Assembly (NCBI GenBank): GCA_963739995.1
Contig: CAVUCH010000009.1
Location: 1-64,000 of the forward strand
Origin: CAVUCH01 sp963739995
GTDB lineage: Bacteria; Acidobacteriota; Vicinamibacteria; Vicinamibacterales; JAENWD01
Direction: 5' to 3'
DNA: 64,000 nt
The notes beneath the pieces were generated by a model. The model was not told the DNA's origin and did not search any database. It was given only the letters and a program-made list of their open reading frames with translations. The stretch's first letter is position 1; each line of letters starts with the position of its first letter. The translations under genes and the position numbers were made by a program. This document shows positions 44,384-53,099 of this stretch, one piece after another.

Positions 44384-45244
44384 ATGGCTGCGCGATCCAC
44401 ATGGAAAGGATTCCTGAAAGTCAGCCTGGTGAACATCCCGATTCGCGTGTTTCCGGCGACGGAATCGGCCGCGTTGCTCTCGTTCAACCAGCTCCACAGC
44501 GTGTGTCAGACGCGCATCCAGCAGAAGCGCTGGTGTCCATCGTGTGACCGCGAAGTGCCCAACACGGAAATCGCCAAGGGGTACGAGTTCCAGAAGGGCC
44601 GCTACGTGGTGATGACCGAGGACGACTTTTCGAAGGTGACCGTCGAGTCGACCCGCGTCATCAACATGGTGCAGTTCTCGGACGAGTCTGCCATCGACCC
44701 GATGTACGTGGACAAGGCGTACTATCTCGCACCCGATGGCGCCGTGGCGGCCGAAGCCTTTGCGGTCATGCGCGAAGGGATGCGGGGCAAGGCGGGCATC
44801 GGGAAGGTGGCGCTCTATGGCCGCGAGTACCTCGTCGCCGTGAAGCCGCAGGAACACGGCATGGTGATGTATACCCTGCATCACGCGGCGGAGCTGCGCG
44901 GCATCGCTCAGATTGAAGAGCTCGGGAGCGTGCCGAAGACGGTGAAGCCGGAAGAGCTGAAGCTCGCGCAGCAGGTCGTGGAGATGTACAGCGGCGATCT
45001 GAATCTGAACGACTACAAGGACGAGTACAAGGAAGAGCTCCGTCGCGTGATCAACGCCAAGGTCGCCGGCGAGGAGGTCGTCGCGGCCGAGGTTCCGGAA
45101 GCGCCGAGCAATGTAGTGGACCTGATGGCGGCGCTCCGCAAGAGTCTCGACGCGGTGAGCGCCGGTAAGAAGCCGACGGCGAAAGCGGATCTGCCCAAGA
45201 AGGCGCCAGCCGCCAAAGCCGAGCCCAGACGCAGGCGGGCCTAG
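44384..45244 (+). CDS. ku: Ku DNA end-binding protein (NHEJ)
   Basis: 286 residues, ATG 44384 with AAGGAG 8 nt upstream and TATACT at 44332-44337. Bacterial Ku core: WKGFLKVSLVNIPIRVFPATES, WCPSCDREV, IAKGYEFQKGRYVVMTEDDF, GIGKVALYGREYLVAVKP, then a Lys/Ala/Pro-rich C-terminal tail (~255-286) that in other species binds DNA and LigD. It bridges double-strand break ends and recruits the ligase LigD; no ligD is in the window. The stop codon TAG is part of the left terminal repeat of the adjacent 165-bp element. Confidence 0.96.
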   Translation: MAARSTWKGFLKVSLVNIPIRVFPATESAALLSFNQLHSVCQTRIQQKRWCPSCDREVPNTEIAKGYEFQKGRYVVMTEDDFSKVTVESTRVINMVQFSDESAIDPMYVDKAYYLAPDGAVAAEAFAVMREGMRGKAGIGKVALYGREYLVAVKPQEHGMVMYTLHHAAELRGIAQIEELGSVPKTVKPEELKLAQQVVEMYSGDLNLNDYKDEYKEELRRVINAKVAGEEVVAAEVPEAPSNVVDLMAALRKSLDAVSAGKKPTAKADLPKKAPAAKAEPRRRRA

Positions 45245-45405
45245 TGGCCTGTATCGGCTGAAGCGGTAGTGGATTTCGAGCGCGGCGCCTGGCTGGCAAG
45301 GCGCGACGACCGAGCAGACCGGGAGTATTCGAGGGAGGAGCAACGCCGCCAGCCGGGATACCCCGCCCGAAAGGCACTACTGATTCAGCTGATACAGGCC
45401 ACTAG
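45241..45405. mobile_element. 165-bp miniature inverted-repeat element
   Basis: Terminal inverted repeats of 31 bp (45241-45271 and 45375-45405) identical at 28 positions and beginning CTAGTGGCCTGTATC. The internal ~100 bp is G/C-rich and itself partly self-complementary (GGCTGGC near 45290, GCCAGCC near 45350), so the whole element could fold into one long hairpin. No coding potential. It lies between the convergent ku and CDP-alcohol phosphatidyltransferase genes, starting within the ku stop codon and ending 2 bp from the other stop. No target duplication longer than CTAG is evident. Confidence 0.75.
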
Positions 45406-45407
45406 CG

Positions 45408-46184
45408 TCAGAACGTTCGGCCGAGCAGCCCCAGCAATCCCGGCCCCGTCGCGACCGGGTCTCCGATCCATTCCGGCGGCGTGATGCAGACGAACGCCAG
45501 GATGGCGAGCACCCACAAATCGTAGCCGAGCGTTGCACGCTCGTCAGTCCAGAAGAACGCGTGCCAGAGGAGTCCCGTCGCGCCGGCCTGTGAGGGCATC
45601 GGCAGCTGGTTCAGGGCGAGATACGTGTAGTAGATCCTGTTCGCGACGGTGATCACCGACAGGATCAGAATGACCCAGAGCACCGCCGCCATCCGGTTGG
45701 TGAACGCCCCGATCATGAAGAGCACGATCCGCTCAGGGCGCTCCATGAAGCCCACCTTGCACCGCTCGACCAGCGACTCCGCGCGCGCCCGCGAGTAGCT
45801 CGTCATGGTGGCGAAGATGAGCGTCAATGTGGTGATGAGCACGTAATCGTGGCTGCCCAGCCGCGAGTACAGATAGACGAGCCCCGTGAACAGCGCGAGG
45901 TCGGAGAAGCGATCCAGCGTCGAGTCCCAGAAGGCCCCGAACGCCGACTGCTTGCCGGTGATGTGCGCCACCTTGCCGTCGATGAAATCGAAGATGTTCG
46001 CGACGATCATGATGAGCCCGGCCACGATGAAGTGACCGCGAGCGAGCGCAATACCGGCGCCCACGTTGATGAGGACTCCGATGAGCGTGAGGACGTTGGG
46101 GTGGATGCCGAGCGCGACGCTCGTGCGGATGATCGCGCGCAGCGGGAACATGCAGACTGCGCCGATCGCGCCGGTGAAGGTCAT
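45408..46184 (-). CDS. CDP-alcohol phosphatidyltransferase
   Basis: 258 residues from ATG 46184; about six TM helices. Family motif D-x2-D-G-x2-A-R-x8-G-x3-D-x3-D is present as DFIDGKVAHITGKQSAFGAFWDSTLDR-type spacing, with all four Asp intact but the conserved Arg replaced by His (GCG CAC). It transfers a phosphoalcohol from a CDP-alcohol to an alcohol such as inositol phosphate or glycerol phosphate in the inner membrane; the specific lipid is unclear. The start is weakly supported, with no strong ribosome-binding site. Confidence 0.85.
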   Translation of the reverse strand: MTFTGAIGAVCMFPLRAIIRTSVALGIHPNVLTLIGVLINVGAGIALARGHFIVAGLIMIVANIFDFIDGKVAHITGKQSAFGAFWDSTLDRFSDLALFTGLVYLYSRLGSHDYVLITTLTLIFATMTSYSRARAESLVERCKVGFMERPERIVLFMIGAFTNRMAAVLWVILILSVITVANRIYYTYLALNQLPMPSQAGATGLLWHAFFWTDERATLGYDLWVLAILAFVCITPPEWIGDPVATGPGLLGLLGRTF

Positions 46185-46253
46185 GTGAGCCGAGCCGTTC
46201 GTGTCGCGCCGGTCGCTGGTGGCCGCGCGCCCGTGGGCGGGCGATCGGTCCGC

Positions 46254-46259
46254 TATAAT
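46254..46259 (+). promoter_or_regulatory. -10 box of uvrC
   Basis: Perfect TATAAT 41 bp before the uvrC start codon, with no convincing -35 at 16-18 bp. Confidence 0.4.
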
Positions 46260-46300
46260 TGGGGGTTCGGAAGCGCGCCGCAGACGCGGCATAGTAGCCC

Positions 46301-48166
46301 ATGCCCATCCGTGATCTCAAGACCCAGATCGGCAGGTTGCCGGAGCAGCCAGGGGTCTATCTGTACTTCAATGCCGCGGGGGACACGATCTACGTGGGGA
46401 AGGCGCGAGCCCTGCGCGACCGCGTCCGGAGCTATCTTGGTGCGTACGGCGTCAACCCGAAGACCAACGCGCTGCTCGATGAGGCCGATCGGCTCGAGGT
46501 CATCGTCACGGATTCCGTGGTCGAGGCGCTGGCGCTCGAGAACAACCTCATCAAGCAGCGCGCGCCGAAATACAACATCCTGCTGCGCGATGACAAGAGC
46601 TACCCGTACCTCCAGCTGACCACGGGCGAGACGTTCCCGCGCGTCCTCGTGGCGCGCCGCGTCGAACGGGACGGCCACACCTACGCAGGCCCGTTCCTGC
46701 CCGCGCGGTTTGCGCGAAAGACGATGGCCTTGACGCACCGCCTTTTCGGGATCCGCTCGTGCAACGAGGTCATCACGGGCAAGCGCGCACGTCCGTGCCT
46801 CGAGTACGACATCCACCGGTGCCTGGCTCCGTGCGTGGACACCCTCTGCTCCGAAACGGAGTATCAGCACGCCGTGCAGGACACCAGACTCTTCCTCGAG
46901 GGCCGGAGCGACGAGCTGACGGAGCAGCTGCGCGGACGGATGGTGGAGGCCGCCGAGGCGGAGCAGTACGAGCGCGCGGGACAGTTGCGTGATGCGATGC
47001 GCACCGTGCAGACGCTGCACGAGCAGCAGCAGAAGATGGCCAGGGCCGAGCTGGGCGACCAAGACGTCTTTGGCCTGAAGGTCGGCCCAGCGGGCGCGGT
47101 GATCCTGGTGTTCCTCGTGCGCCGGGGGCGCGTGATCGAGCGCATCGAGCTGGTGACCGAAAGCGAGGCCGGCGCGGCCACGAGCGAGGCCGAGGTGCTG
47201 CAGGCGGCAATCCCGCAATTTTACGAGATGCGCGCAGTTCCTCCGGATGTGCACCTGCCGGTGGACATCGACGATGCGGACACGGTCGCCGAGTGGCTGA
47301 GTGGGCGTGCGGGACGCCGAGTGCAGGTGCTGTCGCCCAAGCGTGGCGAGAAGCGCGGGCTCGTGGACCTGGCGATCAGGAACGCAACGCTGGCCTACCA
47401 GACCCGCTTCGGCGGCGGCACGACCGCGAACTACGAGGCGCTCGAAACCCTTCGCTCGGTGCTGCACCTCGAGGCGCTCCCGCGCCGGATTGAGTGCTTC
47501 GACATCTCCACGATCCAGGGTGCGGAAACCGTGGCGTCGATGGTCGTGTGCGAGGATGGCCGGATGCGTCGCAATGAATACCGCAAGTTCCGCGTCCGTC
47601 CCGACCTTGCGCGGGAAGACGCCCCTGTGGGGCAGGGCTTCAGCCCTGCAGACGCCCCCCGCTTCCTCGACGACTTCGCCGCAATGCGGCAGGTGGTCAC
47701 GCGTCGGTACCGCAAGCTGCTCGAAGCCGGCGGCCCCTTCCCCGACCTGATCGTCATCGACGGCGGCAAGGGTCAGCTGGCGGCCGCGTACGAGGCTCTG
47801 GAGTCGCTCGGTCTAGCAAACCTCGTCGCTGTGGGGCTTGCGAAGAAGGAGGAGCTGATCTTCACCCGCGATCACCCGGATCCGATTGGGCTCGCAGCGA
47901 ACGATCCGGCGCTGCTGCTCCTGCAGCAGATTCGCGACGAGGCGCATCGTTTCGCCGTGACCTTTCACAGGAAGGCCCGCAGCATGCGCGACCTGCGATC
48001 CGAGCTCGACGGCGTGCCCGGAATCGGGCCGCGGCGACGCAAGACACTGCTGACGACGTTCGGCAGTCTCGCCGGCGTCCGGCGTGCCACCCGTGAGGAG
48101 CTGGTGTCGACCGTGGGCACGAAGGTGGCCGACGCGGTACTCTCGTACTTCAGTAGACAGGGCTGA
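46301..48166 (+). CDS. uvrC: Excinuclease ABC subunit C, with in-frame REP-derived insert
   Basis: 621 residues. GIY-YIG domain (GVYLYFNAAGDTIYVGKARALRDRVRSYL), UVR motif around 200-235 (EAAEAEQYERAGQLRDAM), RNase H-like domain (RIECFDISTIQGAETVASMVV, FPDLIVIDGGKGQLAAA) and C-terminal HhH pair (GVPGIGPRRRKTLLTTFGSL). Makes the 5' and 3' incisions in excision repair. Between FRVRPDLA and FAAMRQVV the protein carries APVGQGFSPADAPRFLDD, longer than the usual linker. The insert VGQGFSPA is the translation of the REP-like palindrome at 47627-47650. Confidence 0.95.
   Translation: MPIRDLKTQIGRLPEQPGVYLYFNAAGDTIYVGKARALRDRVRSYLGAYGVNPKTNALLDEADRLEVIVTDSVVEALALENNLIKQRAPKYNILLRDDKSYPYLQLTTGETFPRVLVARRVERDGHTYAGPFLPARFARKTMALTHRLFGIRSCNEVITGKRARPCLEYDIHRCLAPCVDTLCSETEYQHAVQDTRLFLEGRSDELTEQLRGRMVEAAEAEQYERAGQLRDAMRTVQTLHEQQQKMARAELGDQDVFGLKVGPAGAVILVFLVRRGRVIERIELVTESEAGAATSEAEVLQAAIPQFYEMRAVPPDVHLPVDIDDADTVAEWLSGRAGRRVQVLSPKRGEKRGLVDLAIRNATLAYQTRFGGGTTANYEALETLRSVLHLEALPRRIECFDISTIQGAETVASMVVCEDGRMRRNEYRKFRVRPDLAREDAPVGQGFSPADAPRFLDDFAAMRQVVTRRYRKLLEAGGPFPDLIVIDGGKGQLAAAYEALESLGLANLVAVGLAKKEELIFTRDHPDPIGLAANDPALLLLQQIRDEAHRFAVTFHRKARSMRDLRSELDGVPGIGPRRRKTLLTTFGSLAGVRRATREELVSTVGTKVADAVLSYFSRQG
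47627..47650. repeat. REP-like palindrome inside uvrC
   Basis: GTGGGGCAGGGCTTCAGCCC-TGCA, with perfect 8-bp arms GCAGGGCT/AGCCCTGC around a 2-nt TC loop. The same core occurs at 12619-12642 in an intergenic gap. It adds eight residues and keeps the frame. Confidence 0.85.
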
Positions 48167-48225
48167 AGGCGGGCGCCGGGGCGGGCGGGGTGACTGGCAA
48201 GTGCGGGGACCGTTTCGGCAGGTGG

Positions 48226-48627
48226 TCAGTAGTCCCACCACCCCACCCCGCTCGAATTTTCAACGGTTACGCTGGCCGCCTCAGATGTCAATTGCTGGTA
48301 TGAGGCCCTGACATCCACAACGCCAGCTTGCAGCGCCGACAACACGCCTGTCGCCGAGATGGTGGCGACGACGGTATTCGACACCTGCCATCTGACGCTG
48401 TCCGGCGTGACCGTCTGCGCCGCGCCATCGCTCAGCACGGTCACAGCGGATAATTGCACCGTCGTGCCCGCCTCCAGAGTCGGAGGGACAGTAATACGGA
48501 GGATCTGAATCGTGGGCGTTGCCGGTGGGGGAGGTTGGGCGCTCGGCGCAGTCGGCGAGGGCTGCGCGCCGCCGCCGCACGCCCAGACGAGGATCAGCGG
48601 AACCGCCGCAACCAAAGGGTGCTTCAT
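48226..48627 (-). CDS. Lipoprotein with bacterial Ig-like (Big-2) domain
   Basis: 133 residues from ATG 48627 with GGAGG about 8 nt upstream. Lipobox-type signal LVAAVPLILVWACGGG, Pro/Ser/Ala linker, then a Big-2-like domain: QILRITVPPTLEAGTTVQLSAV, WQVSNTVVATISATGVLSALQAGVVDVRASY. Surface-anchored, probably binding or adhesion. The C-terminus ends shortly after the domain. The 274-bp gap upstream (48628-48901) shows no gene and no clear repeat. Confidence 0.75.
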   Translation of the reverse strand: MKHPLVAAVPLILVWACGGGAQPSPTAPSAQPPPPATPTIQILRITVPPTLEAGTTVQLSAVTVLSDGAAQTVTPDSVRWQVSNTVVATISATGVLSALQAGVVDVRASYQQLTSEAASVTVENSSGVGWWDY

Positions 48628-48901
48628 TGCAACACCTCCGTGACTTGCTCGCGGGCAGATTGCCTGGCTACCTCAATCGTGTCGTGGATCTTCGCGAACA
48701 GTAAACGTCGTGGGAAACTATCACAGTTCCCGCCTCACCGCCTCTGCTAAATGCACGTTGGGCGGACCGCTTATTCCTTGGCCCCTCGGGCGCGCGGCGG
48801 AGCGCTCTTGGGCAGCGCCGGAAGATTTGTTCAAACGTTGACCACCACCGCCGTGTCCCTCCCTTGCTTAGGCGCGCCGAGTTGGCCTAACCTGTAGGGT
48901 C

Positions 48902-49537
48902 TTGCCTCCACTGGATATCACGCAGATTCTGATTGCGTTCGCGGTGCTGCTGTTCTCGCTGACGGTGCACGAGGCAGCGCACGCGTTCACGGCCGACCGC
49001 CTCGGCGATCCCACGGCGCGTCTGCTCGGGCGGGTATCGCTCAACCCCGCGGTGCACGTCGATCCAATCGGAACCGTGCTCTTCCCGCTCATCGCGATTG
49101 CGACGAACCTTCCCGTCATCGGCTGGGCCAAGCCGGTGCCGGTTGACGGGCGGAACCTCCGGCATTTCCGGCGCGACTTCATGCTGATCGCCGCGGCAGG
49201 TCCGGCGAGCAACCTGGTGCTGGCGGCGATCGCGGCGGTCGTGTGGCGCCTGTTGTCGGGTGGCGCGGTCGATGTCGCCGACGTGCCGGAACTGGTCGTG
49301 ACCGTGCTGCAGCGCATGTTGCTGATCAACGTGCTGCTCGCCGTCTTCAACATGATCCCGATACCGCCGCTGGACGGCGGCAACGTGCTGGCGGGCCTTC
49401 TGCCCCCCGCCCTGGCCGAGCAGTACGACCGCTTGCGACCCTGGGGGTTCCTGCTGCTCTATGCGCTGATGCTCACGGGCATGCTGAGCGTCATCGTCGG
49501 CCCCCCGGCGCAACTGATCCTGTCATGGCTCCTGTAG
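48902..49537 (+). CDS. Site-2 protease-like metallopeptidase (M50)
   Basis: 211 residues; the start is TTG at 48902. HEAAH zinc motif in the first TM helix (TVHEAAHAFTADRLGDP), NPxxHxDPIGT motif, and the second conserved motif MIPIPPLDGGNVL in the last helices. Rhomboid-independent intramembrane protease of the small bacterial M50 type; the substrate is unknown. It overlaps trpS by 13 nt, so the pair is co-translated. Confidence 0.88.
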   Translation: MPPLDITQILIAFAVLLFSLTVHEAAHAFTADRLGDPTARLLGRVSLNPAVHVDPIGTVLFPLIAIATNLPVIGWAKPVPVDGRNLRHFRRDFMLIAAAGPASNLVLAAIAAVVWRLLSGGAVDVADVPELVVTVLQRMLLINVLLAVFNMIPIPPLDGGNVLAGLLPPALAEQYDRLRPWGFLLLYALMLTGMLSVIVGPPAQLILSWLL

Positions 49538-50532
49538 CTGCCCGCGCCCGCGTCGTCTCCGGGATGCGGCCGACGGGCAGGCTCCACCTCGGACACCTCG
49601 TGGGTGCCCTGCGGAACTGGGTCGACCTCCAGGCGGAGTACGACTGCTTCTACTTCGTGGCGGACTGGCACGCGCTGACGAGCGGCTTTGCGGACACGTC
49701 GGAGCTGACGGCATACGCGCGCGACAACGCCGCCGACTGGATCGCCGCCGGCCTCGATCCCGAGCGGAGCACGCTGTTCGTCCAGTCGCTCGTGCCCGAG
49801 CACGCGGAGCTCGCGCTGCTGCTCTCGATGATCATCCCGATCCCGTGGCTCGAGCGGGTGCCGACCTACAAGGAGCAGATCGATCAGCTCTCGGACAAGG
49901 ACCTGTCGTCCGTCGGATTTCTCAGCTATCCCTTGCTGCAGACCGCCGACGTCATCATGTACAACGCGCGGTATGTGCCGGTGGGAGAGGATCAGGTCCC
50001 GCACCTGGAGCTGTCGCGCGAGATCGTGCGCCGCTTCCACAACCTGTACGGGGAGGTGTTCGTCGAACCGCAGCCGCTGCTCACGCCGGTTCCGCGCCTG
50101 CCCGGGCTCGACAACCGGAAGATGAGCAAGAGCTACCAGAACACGATCGATCTCGCCGACCCGGCGGACGTCGTGATCAAGAAGGTGCGCATGATGTACA
50201 CGGACCCGAAGCGTGTCCGCGCCGACATCCCGGGGACGGTCGAGGGGAATCCCGTCTTCATCTACCACGAGGCGTTCAACCCCTGCACGGCCGAAGTCGA
50301 GGATCTGAAGGCACGCTATCGCGAGGGGCGGGTCGGCGATGTCGAAGTGAAGACGAAGCTGGCGACGGCCCTGAACACGCTGCTCGAGCCGATGCGGCAA
50401 CGCCGCGCGCAGGTGCTCGCTCGGCCGGGGTACGTTGACGACGTTCTCTTCGAAGGCTCCAGGCGGGCGCGCGTGCACGCCGGGGAGACGATGGCGCGCG
50501 TGCGTGAGGCGATGAAGATCGCGTATCGCTGA
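49525..50532 (+). CDS. trpS: Tryptophanyl-tRNA synthetase
   Basis: 335 residues from ATG 49525. Class I signatures: HIGH-like PTGRLHLGHLVGALRNW and KMSKS in LDNRKMSKSYQNTIDL; GVEDQVPHLELSREIVRRF for the tRNA/Trp site. Essential. The start overlaps the protease gene; a longer frame upstream is antisense to that gene and rejected. Confidence 0.97.
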   Translation: MAPVAARARVVSGMRPTGRLHLGHLVGALRNWVDLQAEYDCFYFVADWHALTSGFADTSELTAYARDNAADWIAAGLDPERSTLFVQSLVPEHAELALLLSMIIPIPWLERVPTYKEQIDQLSDKDLSSVGFLSYPLLQTADVIMYNARYVPVGEDQVPHLELSREIVRRFHNLYGEVFVEPQPLLTPVPRLPGLDNRKMSKSYQNTIDLADPADVVIKKVRMMYTDPKRVRADIPGTVEGNPVFIYHEAFNPCTAEVEDLKARYREGRVGDVEVKTKLATALNTLLEPMRQRRAQVLARPGYVDDVLFEGSRRARVHAGETMARVREAMKIAYR

Positions 50533-50606
50533 ATCCGGCCGGCTGCACGGTCGATTCCACCCATAGCTCGGTACTGCAGACATCCGGACGCGAGGCGCCA
50601 ATCACT

Positions 50607-51473
50607 GTGGATTTGCCAAAGGACTTCGAGTCGTCGCTCGAGGCGTACCCAATCAAGCTCGAATCCTTCGAGGGACCGCTCGATCTGCTCATTCACCTCA
50701 TCAAGACGAACGAGGTGAACGTCTACGACATCCCGATCGCACTCATCACGAATCAGTACCTCGAATACATCGAGCTGATGCAGGAGATGAACCTCGACAT
50801 CGCGGGCGAGTTCCTGGTGATGGCGGCGACGCTGATCCACATCAAGTCCCGCATGCTGCTGCCGCGTCCGCCGACCGAGGCGGAGCTCGACCGGGAAGAA
50901 GAGGATCCGCGCGAGGCGCTGGTCCGCCGTTTAATCGAACATCAGCGGTTCAAGGTGGCGGCGGAGCTGCTGCACGAGCGCGAGACGTGGCGCAGCGCCC
51001 AATGGCCGCGCTCGGATGCTGCCGTGGCCGACATCGCCGGCGAGGGCGTCGAGCCCGAACTGGAGGTCGATCTCTTCAGCCTGCTCGCGGCCTTCCGCGG
51101 GGTGCTCGAACGGGCCCGGCAGCGGCCCCGCGTGCTGCTGCCGCCCGAGCAGATCTCGATCGAATCGCGGATCGAGGTCCTGCTGACGCGTCTCTCCGAG
51201 ACGGAGGCCTGCGGCTTCGAGGACCTGTTTGGGGACGTGTCCGGGCGCGGCGACCTCATCGTGACGTTTCTCGCGCTCCTCGAGATGATCCGGCTCAAGC
51301 TGGTGCGCATCTTCCAGTCGGGGTCCTTCGGCCCCATTCGCGTGTACAAGCGCGCACGGCCCGCAGACGCGCCGCACCCGATCATGGATCCCGAGGACGT
51401 GCACGCCGCGCATGCGCACGCGAGGCCGGCGCCGGATGCGGCCGGCCCTCCCGCGCGGACCGACGACGAGTAA
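50607..51473 (+). CDS. scpA: Segregation/condensation protein ScpA
   Basis: 288 residues from GTG 50607. Kleisin features: SFEGPLDLLIHLIKTNEVNVYDIPIALITNQYLEYI at the N-terminus and the C-terminal winged helix (VTFLALLEMIRLKLVRIFQSGSFGPI). Bridges SMC heads in condensin. The tail past ~265 is His/Ala/Pro-rich and not conserved. Followed by scpB 33 bp downstream. Confidence 0.96.
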   Translation: MDLPKDFESSLEAYPIKLESFEGPLDLLIHLIKTNEVNVYDIPIALITNQYLEYIELMQEMNLDIAGEFLVMAATLIHIKSRMLLPRPPTEAELDREEEDPREALVRRLIEHQRFKVAAELLHERETWRSAQWPRSDAAVADIAGEGVEPELEVDLFSLLAAFRGVLERARQRPRVLLPPEQISIESRIEVLLTRLSETEACGFEDLFGDVSGRGDLIVTFLALLEMIRLKLVRIFQSGSFGPIRVYKRARPADAPHPIMDPEDVHAAHAHARPAPDAAGPPARTDDE

Positions 51474-51506
51474 CGCTGCGGCTCCAGCGGGCCAGAGCGG
51501 ACTGAC

Positions 51507-52409
51507 ATGCCGATGGACAACGATCAGCAGGACCCAGCGACTGATGCGCCGACTTCGAATGTTCGGACGGGAGACGGAGAGGCCGCACAGATGGACACCG
51601 CCACTGGCGACGACCGCGTCAGGGATGGCGGCGCCGTCGCCGAGGCGCAGGCGGGCGCAGCAGCCGAGCATGTGGTCGCGGACCCGCCCGATGTGATGAC
51701 GGTGGACGCCGTGATGGAGGCCGCCACACCCGGTGGAATCGCACAGCCGCTCAACGAGCAGCTCGTCGTCGTGATCGAGGCCATCGTCTTCGCCTCGCCG
51801 GAGCCGATCACGTTGAGAGCCATTCTCAAGCTGCTGGATGCGGAACCGAAGGAGCAGGTGCAGGCTGCGATCGCGGAACTGCAGCGTCGGTACGAGGATC
51901 GTCCCGGCGGCCTCCAGCTCGTGGAGGTCGCCAATGGCTACCAGATTGTCACCCGCCCGGAACTGCACGAATGGGTGCGCCGTATGTTCGACGAGCGCAC
52001 CACGCAGAAGCTGTCGGTGCAGGCGCTCGAGACGCTCGCGGTCATCGCCTACAAGCAGCCGATCACGGCCGCCGAAATCACCGAGATCCGCGGCGTGAAC
52101 ACGTCCGGGGTGATCGGTACGCTGCTCGAACGGGGCCTCGTGAAGATCAGCGGCCGCAGGCAGGTTGTCGGGCGGCCCTTCCTCTACTCGACGACGCGGG
52201 AGTTCCTCGACCGCTTCGGCCTTCGTGACCTCAATGATCTGCCAAAGGTGGAAGACATGGCCGCCGCACTCGGCTTCGAAGTGCCCGCGGGCTTCGCGAC
52301 CGACACGGCGCAAACGCTGCTTGCCGATGAACCCGCGACGGTGGAGGACGTGGCCGTCATGACCGGAGAGGGAGGGGGAGTGGAGGACGGGGAGGAAGAA
52401 GACACTTAG
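51507..52409 (+). CDS. scpB: Segregation/condensation protein ScpB
   Basis: 300 residues. An acidic N-terminal extension (~75 residues, Asp/Ala/Thr-rich) precedes the two winged helices: VIEAIVFASPEPITLRAILKLL, LSVQALETLAVIAYKQPITAAEITEIRGVNTSGVIGTLLERGLVKISGRRQVVGRPFLYSTT. Binds the ScpA C-terminus in SMC-ScpAB. The extension and the acidic C-terminal tail are longer than in the B. subtilis protein (about 200 residues). Confidence 0.95.
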   Translation: MPMDNDQQDPATDAPTSNVRTGDGEAAQMDTATGDDRVRDGGAVAEAQAGAAAEHVVADPPDVMTVDAVMEAATPGGIAQPLNEQLVVVIEAIVFASPEPITLRAILKLLDAEPKEQVQAAIAELQRRYEDRPGGLQLVEVANGYQIVTRPELHEWVRRMFDERTTQKLSVQALETLAVIAYKQPITAAEITEIRGVNTSGVIGTLLERGLVKISGRRQVVGRPFLYSTTREFLDRFGLRDLNDLPKVEDMAAALGFEVPAGFATDTAQTLLADEPATVEDVAVMTGEGGGVEDGEEEDT

Positions 52410-52420
52410 CAGGAGCGTCT

Positions 52421-52493
52421 AATGAAAGATGAAAAGTAAGAAATGTAAGGCCCTGTTCCCGTTATACATTGTGCATTCTGCATTCTGCATTTC
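52421..52493. repeat. Heptad array element between convergent genes
   Basis: Left arm 52421-52448: AATGAAA, GATGAAA, AGTAAGA, AATGTAA. Right arm 52462-52493: TTATACA, TTGTGCA, TTCTGCA, TTCTGCA, TTTC. Both are 7-bp registers and the right arm, reversed, shares GAATGCACAATGTA with the left arm at 29185-29198. Lies between scpB and DUF2585 and could be a bidirectional terminator. Confidence 0.88.
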
Positions 52494-52499
52494 GGTGTC

Positions 52500-53099
52500 T
52501 CACCCACCCGCCTGCCACTCCCTGAGCCAGTCCATCGGGTGCAGCAGCATGAGGATGTTCAGCGTGAGGTTGTCGCGGATCAGATAGCCGACGACCAGCT
52601 CCATTGTCACTGCCAGCGCCACCACCAGCCAGGTACGCAGGCGTGACGCGAGCAGAAACCCTGCCACCATCGCCAGGATGTCCGATACCGAGTTGATGAC
52701 GCTGTCGCCGTAGTAGTCGAGCGCGATGGTCGCTTCGCGATAGCGGTTGATCACCATGTCGGTGTTCTCGAGAATCTCCCAGCCCGCCTCGAGCAGTGTG
52801 GCCGCGGCGAGCCGTGCGCCGAGTGGCCAGCGGCGTCCCGTCAGCCACAATAGTCCGTAGAAGAGGAAGCCGTGGATGATGTGCGAGAACGTGTACCAGT
52901 CCGTGAGGTGCTGGGAGTTCTCGGCGCTCTGCACGATGCCGTGCCACGGCTTCACGTAGCCGCATTTGCAGATGGGCACTCGGCCCATCGACCACAGGAT
53001 GAGCGCGGCAAGGGCGATGACGGCCGGCCACAAGGACGGCATGGTGCTCGGGCCGGATCCGTGAACGGCTCGAGGGCGCGAGTGGGCTGTGGCGGCCAT
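52500..53099 (-). CDS. DUF2585 (UPF0314) membrane protein
   Basis: 199 residues. GRVPICKCGYVKPWHG, NSQHLTDWYTFSHIIHGFLFYGLLW and ATLLEAGWEILENTD, with NRYREATIALDYYGDSVINSVSD and three or four TM helices, match the UPF0314/DUF2585 family of unknown function. The start ATG overlaps the stop of the upstream pseudouridine synthase gene (ATGA), so the two share a transcript. Confidence 0.88.
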   Translation of the reverse strand: MAATAHSRPRAVHGSGPSTMPSLWPAVIALAALILWSMGRVPICKCGYVKPWHGIVQSAENSQHLTDWYTFSHIIHGFLFYGLLWLTGRRWPLGARLAAATLLEAGWEILENTDMVINRYREATIALDYYGDSVINSVSDILAMVAGFLLASRLRTWLVVALAVTMELVVGYLIRDNLTLNILMLLHPMDWLREWQAGG

